Shown one piece after another: positions 59,970-64,000 of a stretch of 64,000 nucleotides of DNA. This DNA is from JABMNT01 sp048262655 (lineage in GTDB: Bacteria > Pseudomonadota > Alphaproteobacteria > Rhodospirillales > Casp-alpha2). A program made the position numbers and the translations under genes. The notes under the pieces were generated by a model. It saw nothing but the letters and a program-made list of their open reading frames with translations. It was not told the DNA's origin and did no database searches. Location of the stretch: positions 124,001 to 188,000 of the forward strand of contig JBLXEY010000004.1 in NCBI GenBank assembly GCA_048262655.1, written 5' to 3'. Position 1 is the stretch's first letter. Each line of letters starts with the position of its first letter.

Positions 59970-60641
59970 ATGGCGTTATTGTTCAGTGCAATTGTCCTCT
60001 TTTTGCTTTTGCACCTTGTGCCCGGGGTCAGGCCATTGCGGATGGCATTCATTGGGGCTCTTGGTAAATCTCTGTATCTCGTCGTTTTTTCCATCATCAG
60101 TCTTGTCGCGCTGATTTTTGTTGGCTGGGCCTATGCGAACGCGCCTTATTGGGAACTCTGGGCGCTTACCCCGGCGTTGCGCTGGGCTGCATTGATTGCC
60201 ATGCCCCTGGCCTGCTTTCTGGTCGTCGCGGGGGCAAGCAGCCCCAACCCATTTTCACTGGGGGTCGGCGGACACAATTTTGATCCGGGTCGGCCCGGGA
60301 TTGTCCGGATCGCGAAACATCCATTGATTTGGGGGCTTTTAACCTGGTCCAGTGTGCATATTCTGGTGAACGGCGATGTTGCCAGCCTGATCTTATTTGG
60401 GTCGATGAGTTTGATGGCGGTCATGGGGCCTTATATTCTTAATCAACGCATGCGCCGGCTACTTGGAGCGGACGTATGGGATTTGCTGTCTGATGACATT
60501 CGGCGGACGTCGGTTTTCACCGCCGTTCTGCAGGTTGGTACGCTGCGTTTTATGGCCGCAGGGGCGTTTTATATCTTGCTGCTCGCGGCTCACGGTCCCG
60601 TTATCGGTGTTTCTCCTGCGGCGGGCCTGTGGTTTGACTAA
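59970..60641 (+). CDS. NnrU family protein
   Basis: A 223-residue inner-membrane protein with six or so segments. LVPGVRPLRMAFIGALG, VGGHNFDPGRPGIVRIAKHP and LIWGLLTWSSVHILVNGD form the family core, with His residues conserved in the membrane. NnrU is linked to nitrite/nitric-oxide reduction in Rhodobacter-type bacteria and is related to isoprenylcysteine methyltransferase/steroid-isomerase folds (ZISO-like). No denitrification gene is nearby, so the role here is open. It starts 12 bp after the zinc-ribbon gene. Confidence 0.88.
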   Translation: MALLFSAIVLFLLLHLVPGVRPLRMAFIGALGKSLYLVVFSIISLVALIFVGWAYANAPYWELWALTPALRWAALIAMPLACFLVVAGASSPNPFSLGVGGHNFDPGRPGIVRIAKHPLIWGLLTWSSVHILVNGDVASLILFGSMSLMAVMGPYILNQRMRRLLGADVWDLLSDDIRRTSVFTAVLQVGTLRFMAAGAFYILLLAAHGPVIGVSPAAGLWFD

Positions 60642-60709
60642 AAGAATAGCACCACATTCCCGCAAACGGGGATTGAGCCTACCGCAGTAGAGTGATAGAT
60701 AGCCGGGCT

Positions 60710-62515
60710 ATGACAACTGATCTTGATAAAATTCGCAACTTTTCCATTGTTGCCCACATTGACCACGGTAAATCAACGCTGGCGGATCGCCTGATCCAAA
60801 TGTGTGAAGGTTTAACGGAGCGGGAAATGAAGGAGCAAGTGCTCGATTCCATGGATATCGAGCGCGAGCGCGGCATTACAATCAAGGCGCAAACAGTGCG
60901 TCTCGATTACAAGGCCAAAGATGGCGAAACCTATGTTCTGAACCTGATGGATACACCGGGTCACGTAGACTTTACCTATGAGGTCAGCCGTTCACTGGCA
61001 GCCTGTGAAGGCTCGTTGCTGGTTGTTGATGCCAGTCAGGGTGTCGAAGCCCAAACGCTTGCCAATGTCTATCTGGCTATGGAAAACGACCACGAGCTGA
61101 TTCCGGTCCTAAACAAGATCGATTTGCCTGCGGCTGAGCCAGAACGGGTCATGGAACAGATTGAAGAAGTGATCGGTATCGATACGTCGGATGCCTATAT
61201 GGTTTCGGCGAAAACAGGCGTTGGTATGGAAGACGTGCTGGAGGGTATTGTTACCCGGTTGCCGCCACCGACGGGTGATGTTGATGCGCCTTTAAAGGCC
61301 TTGTTGGTGGACAGTTGGTATGACCCTTATCTGGGGGTGATGATTCTGGTTCGTATCAAGGACGGGATCTTGAAGCGTGGCATGAAGATCGAAATGATGG
61401 CGTCTGGCGGGACCTATCAGATTGAGCAGGTAGGATTTTTCCGGCCGAAGCCCGAAAAGGTTGATAGCTTGGGCCCCGGTGATGTGGGTTATTTTACGGC
61501 TGCCATTAAAACTGTCGCCGATACCTCCGTTGGTGATACCATCACCGAGGAAAAACGTCCGGCATCAGAACCCTTGCGCGGCTTCAAACCATCCGTTCCG
61601 GTTGTTTTCTGTGGCATGTTCCCGACCGATACCGGACAGTATGAAGAGCTTCGCGATTCTTTGGAAAAACTGCATCTGAATGACGCCAGCTTCCACCATG
61701 AAGCTGAGAGCTCGGCGGCGCTTGGGCTCGGTTTCCGCTGCGGTTTTCTTGGGCTGTTGCATCTTGAAATTGTTCAAGAACGGCTTGAGCGGGAGTTCGA
61801 CCTCGATCTGATTACCACGGCACCGAGTGTGGTTTATCGTCTGCATATGCGCAAAGGCGAGATGATCGAGATGCACAACCCGGTCGATATGCCGGATGTG
61901 ACGCAGATTGACTATATTGAAGAGCCCTGGATTAAGGCGACCATTATGGTGCCGGATGAATATCTCGGGCCGATCTTGCAACTTTGTCAGGAACGCCGGG
62001 GCGAACAGATTGAACTGACTTACGTCGGTGCCCGCGCCATGGTCGTCTATAAATTGCCACTCAATGAGGTGGTCATTGATTTTTATGACCGGCTTAAATC
62101 AATTTCTCGTGGTTACGCCAGTTTTGATTATGAGCTGGATGACTATATTGAAAGTGATTTGGTCAAAGTCTCGATTTTGGTCAACGCCGAGCCGGTGGAT
62201 GCGTTGTCGTTTATGGTGCATGCGACCCATGCCGAAACGCGTGGTCGCGCCATTTGTGAGCGTCTGAAAGACTTAATTCCGCGCCAACTGTTTAAAATTG
62301 CTGTGCAAGCCGCCATTGGTGGCAAGGTGATTGCCCGAGCGACCGTCAACGCCATGCGCAAGGATGTGACGTCGAAGTGTTATGGTGGCGATATCACGCG
62401 GAAAAAGAAGCTTCTGGAAAAGCAGAAGAAGGGCAAGAAGCGTATGCGACAATTTGGCAACGTTGAAATCCCGCAATCGGCCTTCCTGGCGGCCTTGAAA
62501 ACGGGTGAAGATTAA
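60710..62515 (+). CDS. lepA: Elongation factor 4 (LepA)
   Basis: LepA is a ribosome-associated translational GTPase that aids initiation/back-translocation under stress. The 601-residue protein has G1 AHIDHGKSTL, G2 RERGITIKAQT, G3 DTPGHVDF, G4 LNKIDLPAAEP and G5 VSAKTG. EF-G-like domains II, III and V follow, and the LepA-specific C-terminal domain ends in the basic KKKLLEKQKKGKKRMRQFG. The Met at 60710 begins the family sequence; the open frame runs a few codons further up. It stands alone. Confidence 0.97.
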   Translation: MTTDLDKIRNFSIVAHIDHGKSTLADRLIQMCEGLTEREMKEQVLDSMDIERERGITIKAQTVRLDYKAKDGETYVLNLMDTPGHVDFTYEVSRSLAACEGSLLVVDASQGVEAQTLANVYLAMENDHELIPVLNKIDLPAAEPERVMEQIEEVIGIDTSDAYMVSAKTGVGMEDVLEGIVTRLPPPTGDVDAPLKALLVDSWYDPYLGVMILVRIKDGILKRGMKIEMMASGGTYQIEQVGFFRPKPEKVDSLGPGDVGYFTAAIKTVADTSVGDTITEEKRPASEPLRGFKPSVPVVFCGMFPTDTGQYEELRDSLEKLHLNDASFHHEAESSAALGLGFRCGFLGLLHLEIVQERLEREFDLDLITTAPSVVYRLHMRKGEMIEMHNPVDMPDVTQIDYIEEPWIKATIMVPDEYLGPILQLCQERRGEQIELTYVGARAMVVYKLPLNEVVIDFYDRLKSISRGYASFDYELDDYIESDLVKVSILVNAEPVDALSFMVHATHAETRGRAICERLKDLIPRQLFKIAVQAAIGGKVIARATVNAMRKDVTSKCYGGDITRKKKLLEKQKKGKKRMRQFGNVEIPQSAFLAALKTGED

Positions 62516-62538
62516 CATCAGAGTCGCGATCTGAAGAC

Positions 62539-63090
62539 TTATTTGTCCTTGTAAACGCCGTCTTCCGGATCCCGTTCCACATCAATGGTTTGGGTATCTG
62601 AAATCGCAATATCGATCTCCGTATTTATTTCATCGTCTGTCGGTACCGGCTCTTCTTCCATTGCTTCAAGGGCATCATGGCCGGTGTGATCGGGCGACAT
62701 GTCGTCGTCCTCGTCGGCATAACCTTCGCGCTTGGCTTCGGCCGCTAATTCGTCATAGAGAAACAGATTTTCCACGTGTTTACGATGATCTTCTTCCTCG
62801 GCCGGAGTCAAGCGGCGACCGGGCCTGAAATGCCAGGATAGGACCACACCGGGCAGGCCAAACAAAAACCAGGCAGGTGGTGTTAAAAGTGTCAGGACAA
62901 CAGGGTCCCATAGGCCCGGGGAGATGCGCTCAATGCGAATTTGAGAGATCGTGAAATGCTTCGCAGACAAGGCGTACCAAAGTTCATGTGCAGAAACGAA
63001 CAAACCCGGTCCGGCCGTAACCGCTTCCGCCGACGCTGCAGCAAAAGCCAGAACCAGCAACACCCAGCCAAAGTAAAAGAGCCCTATCAT
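62539..63090 (-). CDS. Hypothetical membrane protein with acidic C-terminal tail
   Basis: A 183-residue protein that I cannot assign. It has an N-terminal hydrophobic helix (LFYFGWVLLVLAFAAASAEAV) and a second one (LTLLTPPAWFLFGLPGVVLSW). A ~90-residue hydrophilic C-terminus is strongly acidic (DEDDDMSPDH, EEEPVPTDDEINTEIDIA). Topology suggests both termini on one side, with the tail cytosolic. It is convergent with lepA (23 bp apart) and has no partner genes. Confidence 0.72.
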   Translation of the reverse strand: MIGLFYFGWVLLVLAFAAASAEAVTAGPGLFVSAHELWYALSAKHFTISQIRIERISPGLWDPVVLTLLTPPAWFLFGLPGVVLSWHFRPGRRLTPAEEEDHRKHVENLFLYDELAAEAKREGYADEDDDMSPDHTGHDALEAMEEEPVPTDDEINTEIDIAISDTQTIDVERDPEDGVYKDK

Positions 63091-63175
63091 AATGTATATA
63101 TTAGCCTAACAAACCGCATTCGCGAGGGGCTTTTGCATATTCATCAAAAATAGCTCAAAACGTTGCCCTAAATGG

Positions 63176-63204
63176 TTGATGTTCTGGGGGCTGTCCGCTA
63201 CTTT
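63176..63204 (+). promoter_or_regulatory. Candidate sigma-70 promoter of tRNA-Ser
   Basis: TTGATG at 63176-63181, 17 bases, then TACTTT at 63199-63204. This would place the transcript start ~40 bp before the mature tRNA. Confidence 0.5.
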
Positions 63205-63249
63205 GCCGCCCGCAGCGCCGAGATAGGGGCGTTTGCACAAGACCCTTGC

Positions 63250-63339
63250 GGAGGGGTGGCCGAGTGGCTGAAGGCGCACGCTTGGAAAGCGTGTATGCGG
63301 GAAACCGTATCGCGGGTTCGAATCCCGCTCCCTCCGCCA
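63250..63339 (+). tRNA. tRNA-Ser (anticodon GGA); likely integration site
   Basis: A 90-base class-II tRNA with a long variable arm. The acceptor is GGAGGGG/TCCCTCC (one G-T pair). The anticodon stem-loop is CACGC-TTGGAAA-GCGTG with anticodon GGA, the T-arm is GCGGGTTCGAATCCCGC, and the CCA is encoded. An integrase gene begins 92 bp downstream in the same direction. tRNA-Ser 3' ends are frequent targets of tyrosine recombinases, so the last ~20-50 bases probably constitute the attachment site. The second copy would lie outside the window. Confidence 0.97.
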
Positions 63340-63431
63340 GTTCTCCTAAAGTCCCACCTTAGCAACACCTTCAGCGCTACCTGAGGCTTCTCCAAGCGTT
63401 CTGCTAGACAAGACGCTACACAGGAGTAGTC

Positions 63432-64000
63432 ATGAAGTTGCACCAAAGAGGACAGACATATCACCTTAGAATTCGCGTACCATCAGACCTGATCGACGTT
63501 ATTGGTAAACGGGAAATCCATCAATCTCTCAGAACTTCCGATGGCAGGAAGGCAAGATCGAACGCTACAACGTTAAGGGCATCCATCACCAATGGGTTTG
63601 AAAGACTGAGACTCGCTCGTCTTACCAATCAGAGTGAAGACCAACTCTCTGAACTGGCTAATGGGTTTCTTGGTAACCTTGGCAGTACACGAAGGAACAA
63701 TGGTACCAAATCCACTGTTAGAAAGCCACTGAGGTTGAGACAACTCATGGACATGTACCTCTCTGAGAAGGAAGCCTCTGTTGACCCAAGAAGTTATGGG
63801 AAGATGGAGCTGAGCTTTCGCATGGCGATCCACCTGATCGGAGACGTTCTTTTGAAAGACCTGAACCGATCAGTGTGTCGGTCTTATCGAGAGGACCTGA
63901 GACAGACTCCAAAGTACCTCTTACGGAACGACCAAGCATCGAAGAACAAGGAACGGGTTCTCTCTGATAAGACCGTGAACCATCACCTGCAGTATCTGTC
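63432..64000 (+). CDS. Tyrosine recombinase/integrase, N-terminal part (3' end outside window)
   Basis: An open frame of 189 codons running off the window. It begins MKLHQRGQTYHLRIRVPSDL, the small beta-hairpin arm-binding domain of DUF6538 type seen in many site-specific integrases (R-G-x-x-Y-x-x-R-V-P). A basic region and a helical core-binding (SAM-like) domain follow, ending SDKTVNHHLQYLS. The catalytic R-H-R-Y domain must lie beyond 64000. AGGAG sits five bases before the ATG. Fourteen of 24 arginine codons are AGA or AGG, unlike the neighbouring genes, which points to horizontal origin. The tRNA-Ser adjacency identifies an integrated island or prophage border. Confidence 0.88.
   Translation, partial: MKLHQRGQTYHLRIRVPSDLIDVIGKREIHQSLRTSDGRKARSNATTLRASITNGFERLRLARLTNQSEDQLSELANGFLGNLGSTRRNNGTKSTVRKPLRLRQLMDMYLSEKEASVDPRSYGKMELSFRMAIHLIGDVLLKDLNRSVCRSYREDLRQTPKYLLRNDQASKNKERVLSDKTVNHHLQYL

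Noticed and set aside
63172..63464. Open frames on both strands across tRNA-Ser
   Set aside because: They are explained by the tRNA sequence and have no ribosome-binding site or family resemblance.
1..64000. CRISPR arrays, rRNA genes, insertion sequences, toxin-antitoxin or known defence genes
   Set aside because: Looked for by eye on both strands; no regular repeat-spacer array, rRNA, transposase or such gene pairs were found in the window.

Overview
The window is a gene-dense, mostly housekeeping stretch of an alphaproteobacterial chromosome of moderate GC. The lineage is inferred from gene order, not from a search. Diagnostic clusters are pyrF/trpF-trpB-trpA-accD-folC; tsaE-amgK-murU-addB-addA beside trxA; a DivL-like kinase next to ahcY; rpmH-rnpA-yidD-yidC-engB-argB; and rnd-kdsD-lptC-lptA-lptB-rpoN-hpf-ptsN followed by DUF1150 and Hsp20 genes. 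An ectoine-degradation gene pair suggests a marine or saline member, perhaps Rhodospirillales-like.

Layout. Positions 1-6.6 kb: the end of pyrF, a T-rich membrane-protein gene, the distal tryptophan genes, accD and folC. 6.6-11.8 kb: gloB and greB, a DMT/MFS transporter pair, a GNAT acetyltransferase, and an ArsR-CDF metal-efflux pair with an smt-like operator. 11.9-21 kb (minus strand): trxA, addA, addB, murU, amgK, tsaE. 21-30 kb: a YumC-type ferredoxin-NADP reductase, a class-V PLP enzyme, a small acidic protein ending in a FliM-like peptide, a DivL-like pseudo-histidine kinase, ahcY, an MFS transporter and a DJ-1/PfpI protein. 30-34.6 kb: the rpmH-to-argB cluster; rpmH is short and starts with GTG. 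34.6-43.7 kb: an accessory metabolic block with a beta-hydroxyacid dehydrogenase, doeA-doeB, a periplasmic solute-binding protein, an FAH-family hydrolase, a GST, an M17 aminopeptidase, a MarR regulator and an NDUFA9-like protein. 43.9-51.8 kb: tRNA-Leu(CAG), RNase D, lipopolysaccharide precursor synthesis and export (kdsD, lptCAB), sigma-54, ribosome hibernation factor, PtsN, DUF1150 and Hsp20. 52-57.9 kb: a Gld-like ABC exporter module (ATPase, permease, GldG-like, DUF4340) and a phytanoyl-CoA-dioxygenase-family protein. 58-63.1 kb: yggT, DUF167, folD, a tiny zinc-ribbon protein, NnrU, lepA and a membrane protein. 63.2-64 kb: tRNA-Ser(GGA), immediately followed by a tyrosine integrase that runs off the window. 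That is the likely boundary of an integrated element.

How the genes work together. Several clusters are coherent functional units: peptidoglycan recycling (amgK-murU), double-strand-break repair (addAB), membrane-protein insertion (yidD-yidC), LPS transport (lptCAB with kdsD) and nitrogen-PTS/sigma-54 control (rpoN-hpf-ptsN). I found no CRISPR array, no rRNA and no recognisable defence system inside the window. The strongest leads for something unusual are the element starting at tRNA-Ser, most of which lies beyond the window; the DivL-like kinase with arginine at the phospho-acceptor position; and its neighbour with a C-terminal FliM-like peptide.
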